Of a stretch of 64,000 bases of DNA, positions 31,913 through 41,628 are shown in pieces (the first letter of the stretch is position 1; each line of letters opens with the position of its first letter). A program made the translations under genes and the position numbers. Source of the stretch: Methylocystis sp. Lineage in GTDB: Bacteria > Pseudomonadota > Alphaproteobacteria > Rhizobiales > Beijerinckiaceae. The notes below the pieces were generated by a model. It did no database searches, was not told where the DNA came from, and saw only the letters and a program-made list of their open reading frames with translations. Where the stretch lies: the NCBI GenBank assembly GCA_020252485.1, contig JADCCX010000002.1, positions 293,407-357,406 on the forward strand. The letters run 5' to 3'.

Positions 31913-32557
31913 ATGACCGTGACGGCTAAGGTGAAGGGCCGCCACCACCATGGGGCGCTGCGACGCGCTCTGCTTGATGCGGTGGCTGAAATCGTGATCG
32001 AGGAGGGGCCGGAGGCTGTGACGCTGCGTGAATGTGCGCGCCGGGCCGGCGTCTCGCATGCGGCCGCCGCGCCGCATTTCGGCGACAAGCGCGGGCTGCT
32101 CACCGCCTTCGCAACGGAGGGCGAGACACGACTGGCCGAGGCCATGCTGGCGGCGCTCGGCGCTTTGCCAGGAGGATCCGCGCCCGAGGCGCGGCTTGCC
32201 GCCACTGGCCGCGGCTATATCGTCTTTGCACGCAGCTGGCCGGCACATTTTCGGCTCAAGTGTCGCGCCAATCTGATCGACCGCACCAATCGCGACTGGT
32301 GCGAGGCAGCGGAACGGCCGTTCGCCCTCCTCTCGGAGGCGCTGGTCGCTGCTGCGCCCGATCACGATGCCCGTGCCCGGCGCGCGCGGCTTACCCTTGC
32401 CTGGGCGAGCGTTCACGGCTTCAGCGCGCTCCGCGCCGAGGGCTCCGGCAGCGATCTCTGGCGGCCGGAGGAGCGCGCAACTGTGGTCGAGGAGGATCTC
32501 CTGGCGCTGATCATCTCAGCCTGCACTTCGCCTGCTCCAACCCGACAGACAGAATGA
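31913..32557 (+). CDS. TetR/AcrR-family regulator
   Basis: A 214-residue regulator: a basic N-terminus with 'GRHHHGALRRALLDAVAEIVIEEG', HTH 'TLRECARRAGVSHAAAAPHFGDKRGLLTAF' (about 38-68), then a helical ligand domain of the WHG/TetR_C type ('FSALRAEGSGSDLW'). ATG at 31913. It is divergent from the DUF4386-like membrane gene, so that gene is the likely target. The 250-base gap between them shows no clear palindrome. Confidence 0.9.
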   Translation: MTVTAKVKGRHHHGALRRALLDAVAEIVIEEGPEAVTLRECARRAGVSHAAAAPHFGDKRGLLTAFATEGETRLAEAMLAALGALPGGSAPEARLAATGRGYIVFARSWPAHFRLKCRANLIDRTNRDWCEAAERPFALLSEALVAAAPDHDARARRARLTLAWASVHGFSALRAEGSGSDLWRPEERATVVEEDLLALIISACTSPAPTRQTE

Positions 32558-32638
32558 GGCTCCCGGACTATTCTGACCTTGCCGCTGAAGAACGTCTCCC
32601 AAGGCTGAATGTGCATCATCAGTTTTGGAGGACCGGAT

Positions 32639-32908
32639 ATGAAGAGAATCGTGCGGGCGCGCTACACGCTGGAGTTCAAACAGGAGGCGGTTCGGCTGGT
32701 TCGGGGCGGTCAATCGCCGTCCTCGGTTGCGAGGGGCCTGGGCGTTTCGGCGCAATCGATTGATGATTGGGTGAAGGCGGAACCTGTCAGCGGCCGGAAG
32801 GAGGCCAAGGGCAAGCCGGTGAATGCAGACCAGATGGAGATTGCACGGCTGAAAGCCGAACTGGCGAAGATGCGGATGGAGCGCGGCATCCTCAAAAGCC
32901 GTCCGTGA
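32639..32908 (+). pseudogene. IS3-family transposase OrfA remnant
   Basis: The frame from ATG 32639 reads 'MKRIVRARYTLEFKQEAVRLVRGGQSP', HTH 'SVARGLGVSAQSIDDWVK', then the leucine-zipper-like 'QMEIARLKAELAKMRMERGIL', the standard OrfA layout. The expected end '(K)KAAA-FA' is lost: after 'GILK' about two A bases are missing, so the frame shifts and stops at once. OrfB with its DDE core is absent. So this is a dead fragment. Confidence 0.8.
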
Positions 32909-33063
32909 AGAATAAGCAATCCTCTGACAGCGTTGATGCTTTTCAGATTTTGACTGATAGGCGTTCGCCGGTTTTCACGCTCGAAGCATTTGTTTTCTGG
33001 CGAATTGCTATGGGTGAAAAAGCGTGATTCCATTGTCGTTTTTGCGGCGATGGAGGTGCTTCG

Positions 33064-33350
33064 ATGCGTCCCAGAGAGGTTTGTGCGACGGGAGCGGCGG
33101 ATTTGTTCCGCTCGCGTCTGGATCAGATTATCGACATGCGCCACGCGCTGGTTAAGCTTTCGGGCGTGATCGACTGGCGCTTTCTGGAGGAGCGTTTCGG
33201 CGCGGCCTAGACCTACCTGATCGCGCACCAGCGCTATGCCCATGCCAAGCAGTTCAAGCGGGCCAACAAGGCGCTGAAGGCGCTGCGAACCCTGCTGGGC
33301 CGCGTCATCCCCGCCATCGACGACCTTCAGCGCCGCCCGATGCTGAAGTA
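33064..33350 (+). pseudogene. IS5-like transposase remnant with internal deletion
   Basis: ATG at 33064 starts 'MRPREVCATGAADLFRSRLDQIIDMRH...GVIDWRFLEERFG', the N-terminus of an IS5-group transposase, ending in TAG (33208-33210). The same frame then continues 'YLIAHQRYAHAKQFKRANKALKALRTLLGRVIPAI', a segment from the middle of such transposases, to TAA at 33348-33350. The region between, and the DDE catalytic residues, are gone. Its last 24 bases overlap the end of the ugd gene. Confidence 0.8.
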
Positions 33351-34634
33351 ACTGAGGCCGTGCTTGCGCACCTCGTCCGGCGCGTAGATGTTGCGGAGAT
33401 CGATCACGACCGGCGTCCGCAGCAGATCCTTGATCCGCCGCATGTCGAGGCCGCGGAACTCCTCCCACTCGGTGACGATCACCAGGGCGTCCGCGTCCCT
33501 GATGCAGGCCTCGGGATTGGGCGCATATTCCACGTTGCTGAGAATCTGGCGCGCCTGCTCCATGCCTTCGGGATCGAAAGCCACGATCTTGGCGCCGTGA
33601 TCCTGCAGCCCCTGGATGATCACGAGCGAGGGCGCGTCGCGCATATCATCGGTGTTCGGCTTGAAGGTGAGGCCGAGGATGGCGATCCGCTTGCCCCGCA
33701 CCTCGCCGCCCATGGCATTGATGACGCGGCGCGCCATGGCGCGTTTGCGCTGGCCGTTCACGCTTGCCACAGTCTCGATAATGCGGGTCGGCGCGCCATG
33801 GTCCTGCGCCGTCTTGATCAGCGCCAGGGTGTCCTTCGGAAAGCAGGAGCCGCCATAGCCTGGGCCGCTGTGCAGGAACTTGGTTCCGATCCGGTTGTCG
33901 AGCCCGATACCGCGCGCCACCTGCTGGACATCGGCGCCGACCGCCTCGCACAGATCCGCCATCTCGTTGATGAAGGTGATCTTCATGGCGAGAAAGGCAT
34001 TGCCCGCATATTTGATCAACTCTGATGTCCGGCGATCCGTGAAGAGCAACGGCGCCTGGTTGAGGTAAAGCGGACGATAGATCTCGCGCATAAGATCGCG
34101 CGCCCGCTCATCATCAGCGCCGACGACGATCCGGTCCGGGCGCTTGAAATCATTGATCGCGGCGCCCTCGCGCAGAAACTCGGGGTTGGAGACCACGGAG
34201 AAGGCGGCATCCGGCCGCTTCTCGCGGATGATGCGCGCCACCTCGTCGCCTGTGCCGACCGGAACCGTCGATTTGGTGACGATCACGGCATAGCCGGTCA
34301 ACGCGGCTGCGATTTCGGAGGCGGCGGCATAGACGTAACTGAGGTCTGCATGGCCGTCGCCGCGGCGGGAGGGCGTGCCGACCGCGATGAAGATGGCTTC
34401 CGCGCCGGGTATGGCCGCCTTCAGGTCCGTCGTGAACGCGAGACGGCCTCCCTTGACATTCTTGGCGACAAGTTCGGCGAGGCCCGGCTCGAAGATCGGC
34501 ATCACGCCGCTCTCGAGCTGGGCGATTTTGCCCGCGTCCTTGTCGACGCAAATCACGTCATGGCCAAAATCGGCGAAACAGGCGCCGGAAACCAGGCCCA
34601 CATAGCCCGACCCCACCATGACAATGCGCGTCAT
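33327..34634 (-). CDS. ugd: UDP-glucose 6-dehydrogenase
   Basis: A 435-residue enzyme that oxidises UDP-glucose twice with NAD+ to UDP-glucuronate, a precursor of acidic surface polysaccharides. The N-terminal Rossmann motif is 'IVMVGSGYVGLVSGACFADFGHDVICVDKD'; the catalytic Cys is in 'GPGYGGSCFPKD' (about residue 260); the C-terminal 'AILGLTFKPNTDDMRDAPS' and final 'SYFSIGRR' are family hallmarks. Full length with no gaps. AAGGAG precedes the ATG. It stands alone here between IS remnants and a LysR gene. Confidence 0.96.
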   Translation of the reverse strand: MTRIVMVGSGYVGLVSGACFADFGHDVICVDKDAGKIAQLESGVMPIFEPGLAELVAKNVKGGRLAFTTDLKAAIPGAEAIFIAVGTPSRRGDGHADLSYVYAAASEIAAALTGYAVIVTKSTVPVGTGDEVARIIREKRPDAAFSVVSNPEFLREGAAINDFKRPDRIVVGADDERARDLMREIYRPLYLNQAPLLFTDRRTSELIKYAGNAFLAMKITFINEMADLCEAVGADVQQVARGIGLDNRIGTKFLHSGPGYGGSCFPKDTLALIKTAQDHGAPTRIIETVASVNGQRKRAMARRVINAMGGEVRGKRIAILGLTFKPNTDDMRDAPSLVIIQGLQDHGAKIVAFDPEGMEQARQILSNVEYAPNPEACIRDADALVIVTEWEEFRGLDMRRIKDLLRTPVVIDLRNIYAPDEVRKHGLSYFSIGRR

Positions 34635-34721
34635 TCTTGAACTGCTCCTTTGTGAGGCCGCGGCCTTGGGAATGCTCTAACAGCCGCTCCCGCGCCGCGC
34701 CAGAGACCAGTCGCGGAGGCG

Positions 34722-35588
34722 TCAGGCGGCCTTAACCTGCCGCAGCAGGAACACTTCGCGGAAAGCATCCGCGAGCCGCGCTGCGGCGGCAGAAGGGCGC
34801 AGCGGCATCAGCAGCGCGATCTCTGCGCTCGGCAGGTCAGGGAGGCCGGCGTCCTTGCCGAGCCGGCGAAGCGTCGCAGGGACCGTGCTTTCCTCCAGCG
34901 CCGTGATGCAGAAACCGCTCTCGACAGCCGAGACGACCCCTGCCGTATGCGACGAGACGTAAGCAATCCGGTGGTGCAGCTGGGCGCGGTCCAGCGCAGC
35001 GAGGATGCGCGGCCGCATGCGGCAGGTTTCGGAGAAGAGGGCGAGCGGCAGCGGCGATTCCAGTTCCGGCCGGTGCCCGCGCGCAGCGACCCAGATCATC
35101 GGGTCGGCGCGCAGCAATTCGCCAACGGGTTTCAGATGGTCGCGCGTGATCACGGCGATATCGGATTTGCCCGCAGCGAAATCGGCCTCGATCTGCCGGG
35201 AAAGGTCGCAACGCACCTCGATTTCCACCTGCGGATGCTCGCGGGCGAAGCGCGCCACGATCGGGCGCAGAAAGACATCGACATAATCGTCGGGCATGCC
35301 CAGCCGCACGCGCCCTTGCGTCGGCGCGCCCTTGATGTCGTCGAGCATCAGGCGCTCCTGCTGCAGCCAGCGCCGGGCGCGGCCGACAAGCTTCTCGCCG
35401 ACGGCTGTCAGGGTCACGCCGCGCGCTCCGCGCTCCAGCAGGCGTTGGCCGAAATCCTTCTCGAGATCGGCGATGCGGGTCGAAACGGCGGATTGGGTGC
35501 GGCCCAATTTTTCGGCAGCCGCCGTGAAGCCGCCAAGGTCCGCGACCGTGATCAGCATTTCGAGCGCAAAGGGGTCCACATGGCGCAT
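34722..35588 (-). CDS. LysR-family transcriptional regulator
   Basis: A 288-residue LTTR: HTH 'LEMLITVADLGGFTAAAEKLGRTQSAVSTRIADLEKDFG' at about 8-46, linker helix, then a periplasmic-binding-protein-like effector domain ('GRVRLGMPDDYVDVFLRPIVARF'). It is transcribed away from the EamA-type exporter gene, and the gap holds an ATCAGA-N12-TCTGAT inverted repeat, so it probably controls that exporter. Confidence 0.92.
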   Translation of the reverse strand: MRHVDPFALEMLITVADLGGFTAAAEKLGRTQSAVSTRIADLEKDFGQRLLERGARGVTLTAVGEKLVGRARRWLQQERLMLDDIKGAPTQGRVRLGMPDDYVDVFLRPIVARFAREHPQVEIEVRCDLSRQIEADFAAGKSDIAVITRDHLKPVGELLRADPMIWVAARGHRPELESPLPLALFSETCRMRPRILAALDRAQLHHRIAYVSSHTAGVVSAVESGFCITALEESTVPATLRRLGKDAGLPDLPSAEIALLMPLRPSAAAARLADAFREVFLLRQVKAA

Positions 35589-35615
35589 CGCCGACTCCCT
35601 CCATCGGTAAAAACG

Positions 35616-35639
35616 ATCAGAAGATCATAACAATCTGAT
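35616..35639. promoter_or_regulatory. LysR-type inverted repeat in the LysR/EamA intergenic region
   Basis: ATCAGA (35616-35621) and TCTGAT (35634-35639) form a perfect inverted repeat with a 12-base spacer, near the T-N11-A pattern of LysR boxes, 28 bases upstream of the LysR start codon and between the two divergent genes. Confidence 0.55.
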
Positions 35640-35725
35640 TTACGCATGGCGAGCATTTTTGTACCGGTGCGCGGCCTGCGAGCCCCGATATGGTGCGCCG
35701 ATGGGCCTCGAAAGCGCACTGCTGC

Positions 35726-36649
35726 ATGACTTCCGCATCGACATCGCCGCTCATTGAGACCGCCAGCCGCGAACGTAGGCTGCGCGACTTTTTCCTGCTG
35801 TTGATGGGCGCGACGGCCATCGGCAATTCGTCGGTTCTGGTCCGATTGGCCGAGACCGATCCGGCGGCCACCGCCTTCTGGCGCATGGCCTTCGCTCTGC
35901 CCGTCTTCGTGGTCTGGGCGGCGCTGGAACGGCGCGGGACGGCCAGCGAAAGCCTCAAGGCCAGCCTTGATCCACGGCTTGTCTGGGCCTGCATTGCGGC
36001 AGGCCTCTCCTTCGCCGTCGATATGACGCTGTCGAACATCGCGCTTGGCCTGACGACGATGACGAGCTTCATCATCCTGGTGCATCTCGCGCCGGTTGTC
36101 GTCGTTGCCGTGGCCTGGGTCTGGTTCCGCGAAAGACCGAGCCTCGGAATCATCATGGCGCTCGGGCTCGCCATCGCCGGCGCGGCCTTGCTTGTGCAAT
36201 CCGGCCGCGTCAGCGCCACGCCCCGCAATGCCATGCTGGGGGACATGGCTTCGGTCGCCGCTGCCTTCGGTTACGCCGGCTTCATTCTGGCGACACGGCG
36301 GGCGCGGCTTTTTGGTTCAACAGGGTTGATTTCGCTGATAACCGCCCTGTCATGCGCCGTCTTCTGTCTGATCTTTTCGTTCCTGATGGGCGAATCGCCC
36401 TGGCCGCCTTCCGCCTATTCCTACCTGATGCTGGCCATCATGGGGGTCGTTTGCCACGCCTTCGGGCAGGGGCTCTCGGCCTATTCCATGGGCAGTCTCG
36501 GCGCATCCGTGACGTCGATCGTGCTGGTCTACGGCGTCGCCGTCACCGTGGCCGGCGGCTGGCTCTTTTTCGGCGAGGTCCCGAACCTCCTGCAGGTGGC
36601 GGGCGGCGTGCTGGTGCTTGCCGCCGTCATCCTCTGCCGGCCGCGCTGA
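35726..36649 (+). CDS. EamA/DMT-family transporter
   Basis: A membrane protein of 307 residues from ATG 35726 (an ATG at 35690 in frame would add 12 residues; neither has a strong ribosome-binding site). Ten hydrophobic spans are visible in two EamA repeats of five, about 20-150 and 165-300, with 'TTMTSFIILVHLAPVVVVAVAWVWFRERP' ending the first repeat and 'SIVLVYGVAVTVAGGWLFFGEVP' in the second. Such proteins usually export amino acids or metabolites. It is divergent from the LysR gene that probably regulates it. Confidence 0.88.
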   Translation: MTSASTSPLIETASRERRLRDFFLLLMGATAIGNSSVLVRLAETDPAATAFWRMAFALPVFVVWAALERRGTASESLKASLDPRLVWACIAAGLSFAVDMTLSNIALGLTTMTSFIILVHLAPVVVVAVAWVWFRERPSLGIIMALGLAIAGAALLVQSGRVSATPRNAMLGDMASVAAAFGYAGFILATRRARLFGSTGLISLITALSCAVFCLIFSFLMGESPWPPSAYSYLMLAIMGVVCHAFGQGLSAYSMGSLGASVTSIVLVYGVAVTVAGGWLFFGEVPNLLQVAGGVLVLAAVILCRPR

Positions 36650-36652
36650 GCG

Positions 36653-39600
36653 CTATTCTGCGGCGAGTTTGAGCGGGGTCTTGCGTTCCGGGAGGGTCGG
36701 CGGCAATCCTTGGCCCGGCGCCTGTTCATCCTCGTCCTCCTCCTTCTGCCCGACAAAGCGTGAGAAGAAGCGGCTGACGACGCGGCTGATGCTGTCCATG
36801 ATCGAATAGAACGACGGCACGAACACCAGGCTGAGAACCGTCGAGACCAGCAAACCGCCGATGACGCCGATGGCCATGGGCGCGCGGAACTCGCCGCCAT
36901 CGCCCACGCCATAGGCGGACGGCAGCATGCCGGCGACCATGGCGATGGTGGTCATGACGATTGGCCGCGCCCGCTTGCGCCCGGCATCGATGATCGCCTC
37001 GTCGCGCGGCACGCCGCGCGCTTCCGCCTCCACCGCGAAATCAACCAGCATGATCGCGTTCTTGGTGACGATGCCGAGCAGCATGAGGATGCCGATGACG
37101 ACCGGCATCGAGATCGGATTGTTGGTGGCGAGCAACGCCAGGATCACGCCGCCGATGGAGAGCGGCAGCGACATCATGATCGTTATGGGATGGAAGAAGC
37201 TGCCGAACAGCAGCACCAGCACGCCGAAGACGATCACGAGGCCCAGCCCCATGGCCTTGAGGAAGCCGGAGAAAACCTCGCCCTGGATCTCGGCATCGCC
37301 GGTCACCAGCAACTGCACGCCCTCGGGAAGATTGCGCATGATCGGCAGCTCTTCGATGATCTCCAGTCCCTGGCCGGTGGTGATGCCGACCAGATCCGTG
37401 CCGATCACCACACGTCGCACGCGGTTGTAGCGCTCGATCGATGAGAACCCCTGTCCGAACGCGATGTCCGCCACAGCCGAAAGCGGAACCGCAATGCCGG
37501 TCGTGCCGGTGATCGTCATGCTCTGGACATAGCGGAGATCGTTGCGGGCGCCTTCGTCCACCTGCACGCGGATCGGGATCAGGCGGTCGCCGGCGTTGAA
37601 TTTCGCAAGCGCAGGGCCGACGTCGCCGATGGTGGCGACCCGCACGGCTTCCGAAATCGCATCGGTGCTGATGCCGAAGCGGGCGGCCTCCTCCAGCCTC
37701 GGCGTCACGATAATCTCAGGCCGCTCGATGCCGGCAATGGCGGCGGCGTTGCGGAAACGGGGATCGCGCCTGAGCGCGCCTTCCACCTCCGCCGTCACCC
37801 GGTTGAGGTTGTCGAGGTTGGTGCCGGCCAGCGTCACGGCGAGTTCGCGCTCGCCGCGCTCGTTGACATACCAGGCGCGCATATCTGGCACGAGCGCCAC
37901 CTTGGCGGCAATCTCGCTTTCGAGCTCGCGCTGCTTGCGCTTGCGCTCGTTCTTGGGTGTCAGCTGGACGAAGAACGACGCCTTGCGCACCTCGCGCTGC
38001 CCGGTGGGCGAGGTGCCGCCGATGACCAGCACCTGTTTCACTTCCGGGATCTCGCGGATGCGCTTGACGGCCTCGTCCGTCATTTTGCGCTGCGTCTCCA
38101 GCGTCACGCCGGGCGGCAATTCCACCGCCAGCACGGTGCGGGCGGCATCCTCCGGCGGAATGAAACCGGTCGGCAGGAGCCGCGTGCTCCAGATCGAAAC
38201 GGCGAAGACGCCGAAGCCCGCCAGCAGCGTGAACCAGCGGTAGCGCAGCGTCGTCGCCAGGAAACCGGTATAGGCGCGCATGATGCGGCCATCCTTCGCC
38301 TCGACGTGCTTCACCGGCCGCATCAGATAGGCCGCCATCATCGGTGTGATGAGGCGGGCAACCAGCAGCGAGAACAGCACCGCAACCGCGACCACCAGGC
38401 CGAACTGCTTGAAATACTGCCCGGCCACGCCGCTCATGAAGGAGACGGGGGCGAAGATCGCGACGATGGTGAAGGTGATGGCGATGACGGCGAGGCCGAT
38501 CTCGTCCGCCGCCTCCATCGCCGCCTTGTAGGGCGATTTGCCCATGCGCATGTGGCGCACGATGTTCTCGATCTCGACGATCGCGTCATCGACCAGGATG
38601 CCCGTCACCAGCGTGATGGCGAGCAGGCTGACAAGGTTCAGCGAGAAGCCCATCGCATCCATCGCCCAGAAGGTGGGGATGATGGAGAGCGGCAAGGCTA
38701 CGCAGGTGATCAGCGTCGCGCGCCAATCCCTGAGGAAGATGAACACGACCACGACGGCGAGCAGCGCGCCTTCGATCAGCGTCATCATGGCCGATTTGTA
38801 ATTGCCGAAGGTGTAGCGCACGGAATCGTCAATGAGCGTATAGGTGACGTTGGGATTTTCCCGCTCAAGCTCCGCCATTTTCCTGACGACGACGTTCTTC
38901 ACGTCGTAGTCCGATGCGCCCTTGGCGCGGTAGATCGCCGCCGTCACGACCGGTGTTTCGGCGTTCAGGCGCGCGAAGGTGCGGGGCTCCTCGTAAGCGT
39001 CGGAGATGTCGCCCAATTCGCCGAGTCTGACATCACGCCCGCCCGGAAGGATGATTTTTGTGGCAGACAGGTCTTCGATGGTGCGCGCCCCGCCAAGCGT
39101 GCGGATCATCTGCTCTTGTCCGCCCACTTCGCCGCGCCCGCCGGCAAGATCGACGTTCGTGGCGCGCAGCTGCCGGTTCACATCAGCAGCAGTGATGCCC
39201 AGCGCATTGAGCCGATCAGGGTCGAGCGTGATGCGGATCTCGCGTTCGACGCCGCCGATGCGGGTCACGCGGCCGACACCCTTCGCCCCCTGCAGCTTGC
39301 GCTTCACGACGTCGTCGACATGCCAGGAGAGCTGCTCCAGCGTCTTGCCGGGCGAGGCGACGGCATAGGTCAGGATGGCCTGCCCCTCGACATCGATCTT
39401 CTCGATGATGGGCTCGTCGATGGTGCGGGGAAGCTCGGCGCGGATCTTGGCGACGGCGTCCTTCACATCGTTCAGGGCTTTCTCGAGATTCACCTCGAGC
39501 TGGAATTCGACGATCGTCACCGAGCGGCCGTCGTTCAGCGTCGTGATCAGGCGCTTGACGCCCGTCACGCCCGCCAGGCTGTCCTCGATCCGCTTTGCGA

Positions 39601-39793
39601 CCTGCGTCTCAAGTTCGGCGGGCGCGGCGCCCGATTGCGTGACGGTGACGGAGACGACCGGCACGTCGATGTTGGGAAAGCGCGTGACCGGCAGCTGCAT
39701 GAAGCTGACGATGCCGAGCAGGCACAGCACGATGAACAGCAGGATGGACGGAATCGGCCGGCGGATCGAATAGGCGGAGAAATTCACAGCCAT
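36653..39793 (-). CDS. RND efflux transporter, inner-membrane permease (AcrB/MexB-like)
   Basis: A 1046-residue proton-driven exporter. It opens 'SIRRPIPSILLFIVLCLLGIVSFMQLPVTRFPNID', the first transmembrane helix and porter start of HAE-type RND pumps. Two large periplasmic loops and twelve transmembrane helices follow, with 'GILVDDAIVEIENIVRHM' in TM4 carrying the proton-relay Asp pair and 'AIMLVDFAVEAEARG' in TM10. A charged Glu/Asp tail ends the protein. It follows the fusion-protein gene by 12 bases; no outer-membrane channel gene is present, so a TolC-like protein encoded elsewhere is needed. Confidence 0.96.
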   Translation of the reverse strand: MAVNFSAYSIRRPIPSILLFIVLCLLGIVSFMQLPVTRFPNIDVPVVSVTVTQSGAAPAELETQVAKRIEDSLAGVTGVKRLITTLNDGRSVTIVEFQLEVNLEKALNDVKDAVAKIRAELPRTIDEPIIEKIDVEGQAILTYAVASPGKTLEQLSWHVDDVVKRKLQGAKGVGRVTRIGGVEREIRITLDPDRLNALGITAADVNRQLRATNVDLAGGRGEVGGQEQMIRTLGGARTIEDLSATKIILPGGRDVRLGELGDISDAYEEPRTFARLNAETPVVTAAIYRAKGASDYDVKNVVVRKMAELERENPNVTYTLIDDSVRYTFGNYKSAMMTLIEGALLAVVVVFIFLRDWRATLITCVALPLSIIPTFWAMDAMGFSLNLVSLLAITLVTGILVDDAIVEIENIVRHMRMGKSPYKAAMEAADEIGLAVIAITFTIVAIFAPVSFMSGVAGQYFKQFGLVVAVAVLFSLLVARLITPMMAAYLMRPVKHVEAKDGRIMRAYTGFLATTLRYRWFTLLAGFGVFAVSIWSTRLLPTGFIPPEDAARTVLAVELPPGVTLETQRKMTDEAVKRIREIPEVKQVLVIGGTSPTGQREVRKASFFVQLTPKNERKRKQRELESEIAAKVALVPDMRAWYVNERGERELAVTLAGTNLDNLNRVTAEVEGALRRDPRFRNAAAIAGIERPEIIVTPRLEEAARFGISTDAISEAVRVATIGDVGPALAKFNAGDRLIPIRVQVDEGARNDLRYVQSMTITGTTGIAVPLSAVADIAFGQGFSSIERYNRVRRVVIGTDLVGITTGQGLEIIEELPIMRNLPEGVQLLVTGDAEIQGEVFSGFLKAMGLGLVIVFGVLVLLFGSFFHPITIMMSLPLSIGGVILALLATNNPISMPVVIGILMLLGIVTKNAIMLVDFAVEAEARGVPRDEAIIDAGRKRARPIVMTTIAMVAGMLPSAYGVGDGGEFRAPMAIGVIGGLLVSTVLSLVFVPSFYSIMDSISRVVSRFFSRFVGQKEEDEDEQAPGQGLPPTLPERKTPLKLAAE

Positions 39794-39805
39794 GACGGGC
39801 TTCCT

Positions 39806-40966
39806 TTACTTCGCAGCGATCGGCGTGATCCGATCGCCGTTGCGCAGGAAAGTGCCCGAGATGGTCACAATCTGGTCGCCCGGCTGCAAGCCGGAGACGA
39901 CTTCCAGCAGGCCGCCGGCGCGGACGCCGGGCACGATGGTGCGGCTCTCGACGACGCCGTCCTTCACGACCTGCACGCGCGGTCCTTCCGCTGTGAAGAG
40001 AACGGCGGAAAGCGGCGCAACGACAGCGTCCTTCCGGGAGATTTCGATGATCCCCCGCCCGAAGCTGCCGATGGTCAGTCCATCCGGCTTGTCGAGCGCC
40101 AGCCGCACGCGGCCGAGCCGCGTCGTTTTGGTGATCTCCGGCGCGATCAGGCGGACGCTGGCGGCCAGGTCGACGTCGCGTCCGGCGGGACGCACCATCG
40201 CTTTCTGTCCGATCGCCATGCGCGCGAGATTGGTTTCGGCGACATCGGCTTCCAGCTCAATCGCCCCATCCTTGATGATGCGGAACAGCGGCTCGCCCAC
40301 CGAAGTCGCGATCGAACCGATCCGCGCGGTGCGCCGGCTGATGATGCCATCGGCGGGCGCCTTGATCTCCGTCCGGGCCGAACGGATCATCCACTCGCCG
40401 CGCTGGGCTTCGGCCAGCGCCTTGTCCGCCTCGGCCAGGCGCAACTGCTCACGGGCGACGAGGACGCGCGCCTCGGTCTGTTGGGCGGCAGCCTGCCGCA
40501 GGTCATAGGTTTCCGCCGAAGCGATGCCCTGGTTGCGCAGGGCCTGCGTGCGCTGGAACGAGGATTGCGCCTGAGCGAGGTTGGCTTCCGCTTCGACGAT
40601 GCTGGAGCGGGCCGATGCGATGCCGGCCTCGGCGCGGGCGATCTGCGCCTTGTTCTGCGCCAGCGCGGAATCGATGATTTCGCGGGAAAGCCGCGCCAGA
40701 ACCTGGCCCGCCGTTACGCGGTCGCCTTCCTCGACGAGGATTTCATTGATCGCGTGGCCTTCGATCTGGACCGCCACGACGATTTCCTCGCGCGGCACGA
40801 GCGTGCCTGTCACGATGACCGTGTCGGTGATCGGCTGACGCGCGACGGTCGATACCGTGACGCTGGGAGCGGCGCGCTCGCCGGAGGCCTTGGCCGCTTC
40901 CGCGCCAAAGGCGGAACCAAGCGACAGGGTCAGGAGTGCAGCGCCGGCTGCTGACAAGCGGAACAT
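39806..40966 (-). CDS. RND efflux periplasmic adaptor (membrane fusion protein)
   Basis: A 386-residue HlyD/AcrA-type adaptor with an N-terminal signal ending near 'GSAFGAEAAKA', a beta-barrel/lipoyl half ('GHAINEILVEEGDRVTAGQVLARLS'), a long alpha-helical hairpin coiled coil (about 95-185, 'AQIARAEAGIASARSSIVEAEANLAQAQSS'), the second lipoyl half ('IKAPADGIISRR') and a C-terminal membrane-proximal domain. It links the RND pump to the outer-membrane channel. Its start overlaps the stop of the TetR gene (one base), and the pump gene follows. Confidence 0.95.
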   Translation of the reverse strand: MFRLSAAGAALLTLSLGSAFGAEAAKASGERAAPSVTVSTVARQPITDTVIVTGTLVPREEIVVAVQIEGHAINEILVEEGDRVTAGQVLARLSREIIDSALAQNKAQIARAEAGIASARSSIVEAEANLAQAQSSFQRTQALRNQGIASAETYDLRQAAAQQTEARVLVAREQLRLAEADKALAEAQRGEWMIRSARTEIKAPADGIISRRTARIGSIATSVGEPLFRIIKDGAIELEADVAETNLARMAIGQKAMVRPAGRDVDLAASVRLIAPEITKTTRLGRVRLALDKPDGLTIGSFGRGIIEISRKDAVVAPLSAVLFTAEGPRVQVVKDGVVESRTIVPGVRAGGLLEVVSGLQPGDQIVTISGTFLRNGDRITPIAAK

Positions 40967-41610
40967 TACGAAACCTCGGGATTGAGCGGCACGCCGATGG
41001 CCTGAAGCACGATGGGATAGATCAGGCCGAAAGCGGTCTCGGCGTTGAAATCGGATGAGAGGGCGCGCCGCCGCCAGATGCCGTCGCTCAGGATCAGCAT
41101 CAGCGTGGCGACTTCGCCCGCAGGTCTGGCGGAGGTGATGCCTTCGATTTCGCGCCAGTGTTCAATGAAGGCCGCCATGATCGCGAGCACTTCGGCGTCC
41201 ATCATGCGGCAGATATCGCCAATGCGGGGGTTCCTCGCCGCTTCAGCCCAGATCTCCATCATCATCACGGCCTTTTCCCGCGGCTCCTCGACGAGATGAA
41301 AGCGGCCCAAAGCCTCGAATGTGGCGCGCGGATCCTGCGTCTCCTTCAGGCGGGTCATGTCCTCGCGAAAGCGTTCGCGGTCCCGCTCCGCCATGCCGGC
41401 CACGATGTCATCCTTGGAGGCGAAGTAGCGGTAGATGTTGCCGGGGCTCATGCCGCATTCCGCGGCCACGTCCTGCATGGTCGTGCGATGGAATCCCGTT
41501 CGCACGAAGCAATGTTCTGCTGCATCGAGGATACGGTTCCGGCGATCCTGCTGCGCGGCCGGCCGTTGCGGCTCGGGCGTCAGGTGATGGACGGTATCGA
41601 GAAGGGCCAT
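40966..41610 (-). CDS. TetR/AcrR-family repressor of the RND efflux operon
   Basis: A 214-residue repressor: HTH region 'ILDAAEHCFVRTGFHRTTMQDVAAECGMSPGNIYRYFASKDDIVAGM' at about 27-73, then a helical ligand domain of the AcrR type. It is the first gene of a three-gene operon with the adaptor and pump (overlap with the adaptor of one base). Two GAGAAT...ATTCTC palindromes lie 19-61 bases upstream of its start, so it most likely represses its own operon until a toxic ligand binds. Confidence 0.93.
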   Translation of the reverse strand: MALLDTVHHLTPEPQRPAAQQDRRNRILDAAEHCFVRTGFHRTTMQDVAAECGMSPGNIYRYFASKDDIVAGMAERDRERFREDMTRLKETQDPRATFEALGRFHLVEEPREKAVMMMEIWAEAARNPRIGDICRMMDAEVLAIMAAFIEHWREIEGITSARPAGEVATLMLILSDGIWRRRALSSDFNAETAFGLIYPIVLQAIGVPLNPEVS

Positions 41611-41628
41611 GGGCTCACAAGCAAAAGA

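Noticed and set aside
38306..40954. 882-codon plus-strand frame opposite the RND pump and adaptor genes
   Set aside because: Composition is His/Asp/Arg-rich as expected of a shadow frame, and it spans two clear genes on the other strand.
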